Shown here piece after piece: positions 45,200-53,001 of a stretch of DNA of 64,000 nucleotides; position 1 is the stretch's first letter, and each line of letters starts with the position of its first letter. The notes beneath the pieces were generated by a model, which searched no databases, had not been told where the DNA came from, and saw nothing but the letters and a program-made list of their open reading frames with translations. The stretch covers positions 34,091-98,090 of the forward strand of contig NZ_JADDUM010000037.1 in assembly GCF_015163715.1 (NCBI RefSeq). The letters are read 5' to 3'. The translations under genes and the position numbers were made by a program. Source of the stretch: Pseudomonas cyclaminis. Lineage in GTDB: Bacteria; Pseudomonadota; Gammaproteobacteria; Pseudomonadales; Pseudomonadaceae.

Positions 45200-47550
45200 T
45201 CAAACGTTCGCGGTGGGGCCGTTGGCTACATAGCGCCAGCCACCTTGGGCGTCGTTCAATTGTTGGGCGGCTCGCAGCACGTCTTCACGGCTACGGCCTT
45301 GGATCAACTGCTGAAGGTGGGTGAGATAAGCCGACGGATGGCCGGCCAAGTGTGCATGCCACAGCAGTTCGGCGGCTTGGGCGACCGGCAACGCTTGAGG
45401 TGAAAACTGTTGGGCAAGGGCAATATTGTCCAGGTCTTCGCTGCTGCCGACCAACGCCGGCAGTCGGGCCAGGAAGGTGTTCAAGTGTTCAACGATGCCT
45501 TCCAGGGACACGCTGGGAGACTGCACGCCAAATAGCAGGCCGGTTTCTCCGTTTATCTGTCGGACACCGCTGAAGACCGCGTAGCCCAACTGCAACTCGA
45601 CTCGCAGGCGTTGGTAGAACGGTCCTTGGAGCAGGTGTCCCAGCAGTCGCCACGACGCTTCGTCGGCCAGGGATGGGCTCGGTGTCGGGCAAAACAGCAG
45701 CAAGGCGGCTTCAGGGGTATCGGTTTTTATCGCATGCCACACGCGTTGACCGCTGAGGGTTTGCAGAGGTGGTTCGAGGTGGGCAGGTTGGCCAGGCAGA
45801 CGAGCGGCCGCTGCCTTGATCAACACTTGGGTCGCTGCGGGCAAACCCAGGCCCAGGCCATGCCAGCGTGCGGTAGCCCAGGATGCAGGCTGCTCGCTGG
45901 TCTCGACATTGCCGTTGGCGCCGCACGAGGGCAACGCCTTGAGCAACGCCCGGATTGGAATCATTGGCGCTGGGGCAATGACAGCTTCTTGCGGCAGGTT
46001 CAGGGTTTGCGCCAAGACCTCCAGCACGGCCGGCATGGGCTCGTGCAGTCCGGTCATCTTCACCCGCCAGTCAGTGCCGGTGGTTTCGAAGGACACTTCA
46101 ACGCCCGCCTGGCGTGCACTCTCGCGCAATGGTTGCAAGGTGCTTTCCAGTGCGGCAGCAACTGGCGCGTCGAACCGCCATTGCAGGTACAGCGCGCCTT
46201 CGTCGCTGTCATCCGCCAAGGCCTGGCTGAAGGTCAGCGCCGATACCTCGCGGCGACCCCGCGAGCGGTCCTGGGCAAAGGTGCGCAGGCCCCGGTGGGC
46301 GCTGGTTTGGCCGCGGATCAGGCCGGCGCGCTCTTCCTTGACCGGTGGGCGCAGGAACGGGTTGTTCGGGGGAAGTTGCCAAATGTGCTCGGCGGGCGGC
46401 AGTTGCAGTGATTCAAGCAGGGCCTTGAGCGCGGCGATATCGTGTTCACACAGATCTTCGCTGTCGTTTCGGGCCAATGCCAATGCGCCCTGGATCTGTT
46501 GTTGGCGCGCGTTCAGCAGCGCGATCTCTTCGCGCAGTGGCGTCCAGTCGCTGTGTGAGAAAAAACTCAGCCAGTCGTGCAACAGTGCCTCGATGTGTGT
46601 CGCAGGTGTGTCTGCGGTACCGAGCGTGAAGTCGATATCCAGCACGGCTTGTCCGGCGAAGTGATACAGCACGGACGCCCGCAATGCACTGGCCAGTTGT
46701 TGTGCTTTCAACTCGGCGAGCAGCCCGCCCGGCGCAGTGGCGTTGAGCCAGGAGCAGAGGAAATCCAGTGCTGCGCGGGGCGCTTCACAGGTGATGACGT
46801 GGTGCAGGTGGCCGTCTTCGGTGTGCTGATAACGCCGGGCCGCGCCTTGCATCAAGGCGGGCGGCGCAGCCTGTGGATACTGCGGGCCAGAGATCAGTTG
46901 CTCACTGAATTGCTGCGCCATGGTTTCCAGCGTTTGCAACGACTGCGGGCCGGCGAGGCTCAAGGTCATCTGCCCGCTCTGATAGAACTGCGCGTGGAAT
47001 TCCCGCAACGCTTGCTGAAACGCCTCACGCTCCACCGGCAGGCTTTCGCGATTGCCCGCGTGAAAGCCACGCAACGGATGATCTGCCGCCAAACCTTCAA
47101 GCAGCGCCAGTTGTTGCTGAGCCTTGGCGTCCTGGGACCAGGCGACAAACTCTGCGTGCAGCACTTCGCGCTCGCGCAGTTGATCTTCCAGCGCCAGGCG
47201 CGGATGGGTGAGCATGTCTGCCAGCCGCTCCAGCCCATCCGTAAAGGTCGAAACCGGCAGCTCGAAGAAGAAGTCCGTGGTGCGTTCGCGGGTGCTGGCA
47301 TTCACCTGGCCACCGTGGCGTTGTACGTAGGCCATCAGCCCTTCGCCGGTGGGAAAACGCTCGGTGCCAAGAAACAACAAATGCTCAAGGAAATGCGCCA
47401 GTCCAGGCCAATCCAGCGGCACATCGTGGCTGCCGGCAGCACCCTTAAGGCTGCGGCGCAACGCTTCAAACGTGGTGCATGGCGCAGGGAAACACGCAGG
47501 CCATTGGCCAGGGTCAAATGAACGGGATAAGGGTGGGCCGGGGCAGGCAT
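45200..47550 (-). pseudogene. pqqF: PqqF peptidase (M16), frameshifted near its N-terminus
   Basis: A zinc peptidase of the insulinase family that trims PqqA, expected 783 residues. ATG 47550 (MPAPAHPYPVHLTLANGLRV) leads to RCAAALRV in one frame, and AAGSHDVPLDWPGLAHFLEH continues in another. One base is missing near 47440: coding strand AGGGTGCTGCC, where AGGGTGGCTGCC fits. The catalytic HxxEH (HFLEH) lies just after the break and the rest is open. The in-frame extension of the long downstream frame is not PqqF-like, so it is not the true N-terminus. It stands 174 bases upstream of pqqA, read in the same direction. Confidence 0.88.
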
Positions 47551-47598
47551 GGGCACTTCCAGAACGGGGCAAGTGCCTATGCTAACAAACCCGTTGGG

Positions 47599-48393
47599 TC
47601 AGGGCTTGTGCAGCGGGCCGTAAAGCTCGGGGCGACGGTCTTGCAGGTAGTGATTGGCGGCACGGGCGTCGAGGATCGATTGGTGATCCAGCGTGCCGAC
47701 AATCAAGGCTTCATCCAGCCCCGCCTGGGCGATACGCTGGCCATCCGGCGCGGCGATGCTGCTTTGCCCGCAGTACTGAATCTCGCCTTCTTGCCCGCAA
47801 TAGTTGGCATAGGCCACATAGCACTGGTTTTCAAAGGCCCGCGCCCGCACGGTGACGTCGGCAACAAAATCGAACGGCACCATGTTGGCGGTGGGCACCA
47901 GGATCGCCTCTGCCCCGGCCAGGGCCAGGCGTCGGGTGTTTTCCGGGAACTCCAGGTCGTAGCAGATCAGGAATCCCAGCTTCCAACCGTTGAGCTCCAC
48001 CAGTGGGAAGTCATCGTCGCCGGCGCTGAACATCGAATGGTCCAGATCCCCGAACAGATGGGTCTTGCGGTAGTTGCACAGGCGCTGGCCGTGGGCGTCG
48101 ATCAATTGCACGGCGTTGTAGATCTGCCCATCGTCGGCCCGCTCCGGATAACCATACAAAATGGCCAGCCCGGCGCTTTGCGCGATGTCGGCGATGGTCT
48201 GGGCAGACTCGCCATCCCGTGCTTCGGCCAAGGCCCCGACGGCTTCTGCGCCGATGTTGTAGCCGGTGAGGAACATCTCCGGCAGCACCAGCACATCGGC
48301 GCCGGTCGCTTCGTGTGCAAGCTGGCGCAGGCGCTTGAGGTTGCCCGCCACCTCCAGTGGCAGTGGCGGGCATTGGTACAGGGCGACACGCAT
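47599..48393 (-). CDS. davA: 5-aminovaleramidase (nitrilase family)
   Basis: A 264-residue carbon-nitrogen hydrolase with the catalytic triad E39 (VLPEMF), K110 (NYRKTHLFGD) and C144 (FLICYDLEFPE). It lies eleven bases after davB, and this davB-davA pair next to pqqF matches Pseudomonas putida, where DavA turns 5-aminovaleramide into 5-aminovalerate in L-lysine breakdown. Identity rests on family, length and context. Confidence 0.88.
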   Translation of the reverse strand: MRVALYQCPPLPLEVAGNLKRLRQLAHEATGADVLVLPEMFLTGYNIGAEAVGALAEARDGESAQTIADIAQSAGLAILYGYPERADDGQIYNAVQLIDAHGQRLCNYRKTHLFGDLDHSMFSAGDDDFPLVELNGWKLGFLICYDLEFPENTRRLALAGAEAILVPTANMVPFDFVADVTVRARAFENQCYVAYANYCGQEGEIQYCGQSSIAAPDGQRIAQAGLDEALIVGTLDHQSILDARAANHYLQDRRPELYGPLHKP

Positions 48394-48404
48394 GGCGTAA
48401 CTCC

Positions 48405-50108
48405 TTACTCGGCCAGGGCGATTGGCCCGATTTCATCGAACACATCACCGGGGCCGGGGTTCTCGGCGTGAGTGCTGCCGCCGAAGTGGGTCATGATGCC
48501 CCACACCGCGTTCAGCGAGGTTTGTACGGCGCCTTCCACCCACGCGGGTGTCCAGGAAACGTCGTCGCCCGCGATAAAAATCCCACGCTGTTCGGCGGGC
48601 ATGTCCTTCTGCATAAAGTGCGCGTACATCCGCTGGTTGTAGCGGTAGTGGCCAGGCAATGCGCCTTTGAAAGCTCCGAGGAAATGCGGATCCGCCTCCC
48701 AGGACACGGTGATCGGATCACCAATGATGCGCGCCTTGATATCGACTTTCGGGTAGATCTTGTTCAAGGCATCCAGGGCCAGTTTTACCCGCTTGTCGAT
48801 GGGCTGCGGAAGCATTTTCAGCGCGTCGCTCATCCACGAGTACGACAGGCAGATCACCCCTGGCTTGTCGTCCCCGTTGTCGAACAGGTAGGTGCCACGG
48901 GTCAGGCGATCGGTGAGGGTCATGCTCATCAGGTCGCGGCCGGTTTCCGGATCTTTGTCTTTCCAGAAGGGGCGGTCGACCATCACGAAGGTTTTCGACG
49001 ATTGCATGTAGCGCGTGCGGTCCAGGGCCATCCACATCTTTTGCGAGAACAGGGTTTCATCGCATTCGATCTGGGTGGTCAGCAGCCAGCTTTGGCAGGT
49101 GGTCAGCACGGCGGCGTATTCACGGGTGTCGCCATAGTTGTCGGTCACCGCGAACCGGCCATCTGCGGCGTGGGCAATGCGTTTGACCCCTGCGCGAGGT
49201 GCACCGCTGTGCAATGAGCTGAGGCTGGTGCCGGCCGGCCAGTGGGCGCAGCGTTCCGGCACATGGCGCCAGATGCCCATGGGCACTTGGGCCACGCCAC
49301 CGACCACCAGGTGCTGGTGGTCGTCGCAGTTGGTCATCACCACCCGGAAGATTTCCAGCATCGAGTTGGGGAAATCCGAGTCCCAGCCGCCGGTGCCGAA
49401 ACCGACTTGGCCAAACACTTCACGGTGATGGAACGACAGCTTGGCGAAGGCCTTGGAGGTGGCGACGAAGTCGTAGAAGGTGCGGTCGTCCCACAGCGGT
49501 ACCAGCTTATTCCACAGCGCTTTGAGGCGCGGCACGTCGCGGTCGCGAATGGCCTGCTGGATATCGCCGAACTGCGAGCCGGCTTCCAGCGCGTCGGCCC
49601 AGGCGTCGGCCACTTCCTGGAACAGGGCAGGCAAGTCAGACAGCTTTTGTGCGTAGTGGGTCTGGCCTTCGAGGTCGATCACGGTACTGCCGGAGGCCGG
49701 CGTCAGCGGGTTGGGGAACGGCTTGGTATCCAGGCCCAGCTTATCCACATAGTGGTAGAAGGCGGTGGATGACACAGGAAAGCGCATGCCGCCCAACTCG
49801 GCAATGATGCCTTCGGCGCCTTCAAAGGCCTGGGAGCGCAACCGGCCGCCCATCTTCGAGGCTTCGTACACCACGGGTTTGAGGCCCAGCTTCATCAGTT
49901 CGTAGGCGGCGACCAGACCGGCGATGCCGGCGCCGACGATTGCAACTTCGGCGCCATGGTTGGCGGCGGGAATACTGCCCAGGCCGGCGGGGTGTTCGAT
50001 CCAGTCATCAAAGGCAAACGGAAAGTCCGGGCCAAAGATGGTGATGGGTTTTTTACCGTCTGCCGGATGGCGATTGGTCTTGTTGAGGGTGCTGGACGGA
50101 ATGCTCAT
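48405..50108 (-). CDS. davB: L-lysine 2-monooxygenase (flavin amine oxidase family)
   Basis: A 567-residue FAD enzyme. The dinucleotide-binding motif is at about residues 54-80 (VAIVGAGIAGLVAAYELMKL), with GGRLRSQAF and ELGGMRFP next, and a C-terminal FAD motif (IFIAGDDVSWTPAWVEGAVQ). The family covers tryptophan 2-monooxygenase, L-amino acid oxidases and lysine monooxygenase; pairing with davA makes DavB the best call. It would give 5-aminovaleramide, CO2 and water from lysine and oxygen. A Lrp-type gene lies upstream in the same direction. Confidence 0.87.
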   Translation of the reverse strand: MSIPSSTLNKTNRHPADGKKPITIFGPDFPFAFDDWIEHPAGLGSIPAANHGAEVAIVGAGIAGLVAAYELMKLGLKPVVYEASKMGGRLRSQAFEGAEGIIAELGGMRFPVSSTAFYHYVDKLGLDTKPFPNPLTPASGSTVIDLEGQTHYAQKLSDLPALFQEVADAWADALEAGSQFGDIQQAIRDRDVPRLKALWNKLVPLWDDRTFYDFVATSKAFAKLSFHHREVFGQVGFGTGGWDSDFPNSMLEIFRVVMTNCDDHQHLVVGGVAQVPMGIWRHVPERCAHWPAGTSLSSLHSGAPRAGVKRIAHAADGRFAVTDNYGDTREYAAVLTTCQSWLLTTQIECDETLFSQKMWMALDRTRYMQSSKTFVMVDRPFWKDKDPETGRDLMSMTLTDRLTRGTYLFDNGDDKPGVICLSYSWMSDALKMLPQPIDKRVKLALDALNKIYPKVDIKARIIGDPITVSWEADPHFLGAFKGALPGHYRYNQRMYAHFMQKDMPAEQRGIFIAGDDVSWTPAWVEGAVQTSLNAVWGIMTHFGGSTHAENPGPGDVFDEIGPIALAE

Positions 50109-50253
50109 GGCTGACCTTACTGACGACTAGGCGGAAGGAACCCGCTGAGTATAGGAAAAGATGGCAGCCAGTTTAGGGAGCGTTGCACTCGTTAATAAGA
50201 CGCAATGTGTCGTCGAAATGGACTGTTTTCAGTCGAAGTGACGAATGTGATGG

Positions 50254-50712
50254 TCAGATTGGCTGGCCGCGATCCAATTTGTTACTGAGGATGATCGAGG
50301 TGGTGGTCTTTTCCACACCATCGACACTGCCGATCTGGTCCAGCAACTGATCAAGCTGTTCCGGGGAATCCGTGCGCAGCCAAGCCACGTAATCAAACTC
50401 GCCGCTCACCGCGCACAACTGCTGCACCTGAGCCATGGCACTCAGCCTGCGCAGCACTTCTTTGCCTGAGCGTGGTTGCACGGTGATGCCCACGTAGGCC
50501 TGTAAACCACCGTCTGCCACACGTTGCCCCAGGCGCACGCCGTAACCGGTGATCACCTGGGTTTTTTCCAAGCGTGCGAGGCGCGATGTCACCGTGGTGC
50601 GTGCGATGCCCAACTGCCGGGCAAGCATGGCCACGCTTTCGCGGGCGTTGATCTGCAGCGCGGCGATCAACTGGCGGTCGATTTCATCTAGGGCAGGCAA
50701 GAGAGGCTCCAT
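50254..50712 (-). CDS. Lrp/AsnC family regulator
   Basis: A 152-residue Lrp-type regulator: DEIDRQLIAALQINARESVA and LGIARTTVTSRLARLEKTQV form the winged helix, and the C-terminal RAM domain has VQQLCAVSGEFDYVAWLRTD. ATG 50712 is taken over a TTG four codons earlier. It lies 145 bases upstream of davB in the same direction; control of lysine catabolism is the obvious hypothesis. Confidence 0.88.
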   Translation of the reverse strand: MEPLLPALDEIDRQLIAALQINARESVAMLARQLGIARTTVTSRLARLEKTQVITGYGVRLGQRVADGGLQAYVGITVQPRSGKEVLRRLSAMAQVQQLCAVSGEFDYVAWLRTDSPEQLDQLLDQIGSVDGVEKTTTSIILSNKLDRGQPI

Positions 50713-50736
50713 TTCGGGCGGCAACAGCCACGCATG

Positions 50737-51606
50737 TTACAGGCTTGTATCGGCCAGCAGGCAGCGGGCGAACAGCTGCGGGACCGGCAGATGCCGTTGG
50801 CTGTAGCGACTGAGCAGGATGATCTCACGGTAAAAAGTCAGACTGCCCAGGGGGATTGTTCTTATTTCAGGCGAACGCTCCAGCCACAGGCCCGCCTGGG
50901 GAATCAGCGATACCCCAAGGCCACATTCCACCATCTTGACGATGGCCTCCAGCTCATCCAGTTCCAGTGCGACCTGTACGTCAATTTTCTGCTCGCGCAG
51001 GAACCGGCTCACCAGCCGGCCGCCAAACGATGCGCGGTCATAGCGCACATGAGGGTGGCTGCTGAGCAACTGCAAAGGATCATCGCCGGTCATTGTGTGC
51101 GGCGCGACCAGCACGAACGGCTCCTTGCGCAGCACCTGCACGTGCAATTCCTTGGGCAGATCGAACGGCGGGCGAATGATGATCGCCGAATCCAACTCGC
51201 CGGCATCCACTTGGCTCAACAGCTCCAGGGACACGCCAGGGACCAGCTTGCACTCGACCGTTGGCGCAGCCTGGCGCAAACGCACCAACGCCTGGGGCAG
51301 CAAGCCGGTCTGGGCGGTGGTGATGGCACCGACTTTCAACTCGCCCCGGTATTCATTGGTATCCACCGGCACCGCCATGCGGTTGAACGTCTCAATGATT
51401 TCCTTGGCCAATGGCAACGCGCGCAAACCCGCCGCATTGAGCATGGCCTGGCGCCCGGTGCGATCGAACAACTGCACCCCCAGCGTCTGCTCCAACTGCC
51501 GAATCTGCGCGCTGACCGCCGACTGTGTCAGGCCGATATGCATGCCCGCCGCCGCGAACGTGCCATGGCGGGTGACTGCAATAAAGGTCTTCAATTCACG
51601 CAGCAT
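50737..51606 (-). CDS. LysR family transcriptional regulator
   Basis: A 289-residue LysR protein: MLRELKTFIAVTRHGTFAAA and LTQSAVSAQIRQLEQTLGVQ make the DNA-binding domain, the rest the effector domain. It is divergent from the small VOC-family gene at 51719 (112-base gap), its likely target. Effector unknown. Confidence 0.88.
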   Translation of the reverse strand: MLRELKTFIAVTRHGTFAAAGMHIGLTQSAVSAQIRQLEQTLGVQLFDRTGRQAMLNAAGLRALPLAKEIIETFNRMAVPVDTNEYRGELKVGAITTAQTGLLPQALVRLRQAAPTVECKLVPGVSLELLSQVDAGELDSAIIIRPPFDLPKELHVQVLRKEPFVLVAPHTMTGDDPLQLLSSHPHVRYDRASFGGRLVSRFLREQKIDVQVALELDELEAIVKMVECGLGVSLIPQAGLWLERSPEIRTIPLGSLTFYREIILLSRYSQRHLPVPQLFARCLLADTSL

Positions 51607-51718
51607 AGGGGTCTCTATTCATCGAAATAATTTGAGCTCGACGCGAAAACTATCGTCTTTTCATCGGCTGGAGCAAGGCTAAACTCCAAGCACTTAATAC
51701 CCCTAGAGGTTTGACCTG

Positions 51719-52144
51719 ATGACACTTGCGCCTTTCCACCTGGCAATTCCGGTATTCGACCTCGCAGCTGCACGCCACTTCTATGGTGACGTCTTCGGTT
51801 TGGAGGAAGGTCGCTCCAGCGAACACTGGGTCGACTTCAACTTCTTCGGCCACCAATTGGTGATCCACGAACACCCGAAAACGGCCTCCCAGGAAGCTGC
51901 CCACACCAACGCCGTCGACGGCCATGATGTCCCCGTGCCGCATTTCGGCGTGGTGTTGGGCTGGGAGGACTGGCACGCACTGGCGGAACGCTTGCAGGCG
52001 CGGGGGACGACGTTTGTGTTGGAACCGCATATTCGATTCAAGGGACAAGTAGGGGAGCAGGCGACGCTGTTCCTGTTTGACCCTTGCGGCAATGCGCTGG
52101 AGTTCAAGGCATTCAGGGATATTGGGCAGTTGTTTGCGAAGTGA
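51719..52144 (+). CDS. VOC family (glyoxalase/dioxygenase-like) protein
   Basis: A 141-residue single-domain vicinal-oxygen-chelate protein. [20 protein letters not shown] opens the fold, with the first metal His; [15 protein letters not shown] and [16 protein letters not shown] carry other expected ligands (His, Glu). Substrate unknown: relatives are called glyoxalase or bleomycin resistance protein without proof. It is the last core gene before the island and ends near a strong terminator. Confidence 0.82.
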   Translation: MTLAPFHLAIPVFDLAAARHFYGDVFGLEEGRSSEHWVDFNFFGHQLVIHEHPKTASQEAAHTNAVDGHDVPVPHFGVVLGWEDWHALAERLQARGTTFVLEPHIRFKGQVGEQATLFLFDPCGNALEFKAFRDIGQLFAK

Positions 52145-52200
52145 GACGGTGGACGTTTTGTGGACAGGCCCGACACCGATACCAGGCCTCCAGAAACGCG

Positions 52201-52223
52201 AAAGCCGCGCAATGCGCGGCTTT
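52201..52223. terminator. bidirectional terminator
   Basis: AAAGCCGCGC-AAT-GCGCGGCTTT is a perfect 10-bp stem with a three-base loop and short A/T runs on both sides. It sits between the VOC gene and the tRNA remnant, so it ended the tRNA transcript as well as the VOC transcript. Confidence 0.85.
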
Positions 52224-52228
52224 GGAGT

Positions 52229-52273
52229 TGGTGGGCCCACACGGACTTGAACCGTGGACCAAAGGATTATGAG
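52229..52273 (-). tRNA. 3' half of a CAU-anticodon tRNA (tRNA-Ile2-like), island attachment site
   Basis: Read on the minus strand this is the anticodon loop CTCATAA, the variable region TGGTC, a perfect T arm (CACGG-TTCAAGT-CCGTG), the 3' acceptor strand TGGGCCC and ACCA. The 5' half is absent: the bases before CTCATAA do not pair with the 3' anticodon stem. Such a 3' fragment is what site-specific integration into a tRNA leaves at the far end of an element. The CAU anticodon with the TGGTC variable region resembles tRNA-Ile2 rather than elongator Met. The intact gene should be at the other end of the island, beyond the window. Confidence 0.8.
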
Positions 52274-53001
52274 TTGCTGGGCGAGGTGATATGCCTAGAG
52301 AAATCGTTCGTAGGTGAACGTAGGTTGGCATAGCTGGAAGGCCCGTAGTTCGTGGTGTTGAGCGTAAATTGGTGAAGGCTACTCAAGCTGACTACTGTAC
52401 CGTGGTTGTACTGATTTTGCAGCGTGTGTTTCGTGCTCGATTCCAAGAGACTTCAAAGCGCATTTGGCGAAAGCTAGCTCTTGGTCATGTGTGGATGCTT
52501 GAAATTGGGTAGTGTTCGAGCCGTTCCTTCCCGATCCGGCAGGTACCAAGCGAACAGTTACTGTTAACCCTCAGCAAAGACGCATTCGGCCGATTCTGTT
52601 GAAAAAGCCGGGCGTGACCGTCGTGACTGAGAAGGGCTCGGCTGAAATTGAAATCTAGACCTAAGGCTGCGGCAGGGATTGCACATTATGGGATGCTGAA
52701 AAGGTATTTTCACGGATGATGCCGTTCGTTTGGGGCAATCGACTGTTTAAGCAGGTTTGGCCAGCAGCGGTCATCGCGCATGAGCCTAGGAATCCGAGCG
52801 ATCCCAATCAGAGCATCACTTGGTTAATAGGACTGGATACACGCTAAGATACGACACGCTCTGTCTCGAATTGAAGCGCCTGCGTGTTTGTACATAACAA
52901 AATTTTTGTAAAATTTTAGATTTTAATTGGAATTTATTAGAGTGTATGTGATTTTAACGACGATGTGATTTTTTAGAATTTAATGACTAAAGGAACGCGC
53001 C
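52274..53001. other. non-coding island border
   Basis: 728 bases with no recognisable gene. A short open frame (GTG 52512 to TAG 52658, 48 codons, including TVTVNPQQRRIRPILLKKPG) could be a decayed gene tail but matches no family I know. The last 120 bases are very AT-rich and probably hold the promoter of the large STAND gene, whose ribosome site AAAGGA precedes ATG 53002. No direct repeat of the tRNA fragment is seen within the window. Confidence 0.5.

Noticed and set aside
45200..47572. PqqF as an unbroken 790-residue protein
   Set aside because: Its first ~45 residues do not match PqqF, while another frame encodes the correct N-terminus from ATG 47550.
52313..53001. Integrase gene at the island border
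   Set aside because: No open frame of any length or integrase motif is present in the border region; the integrase must lie elsewhere if it exists.
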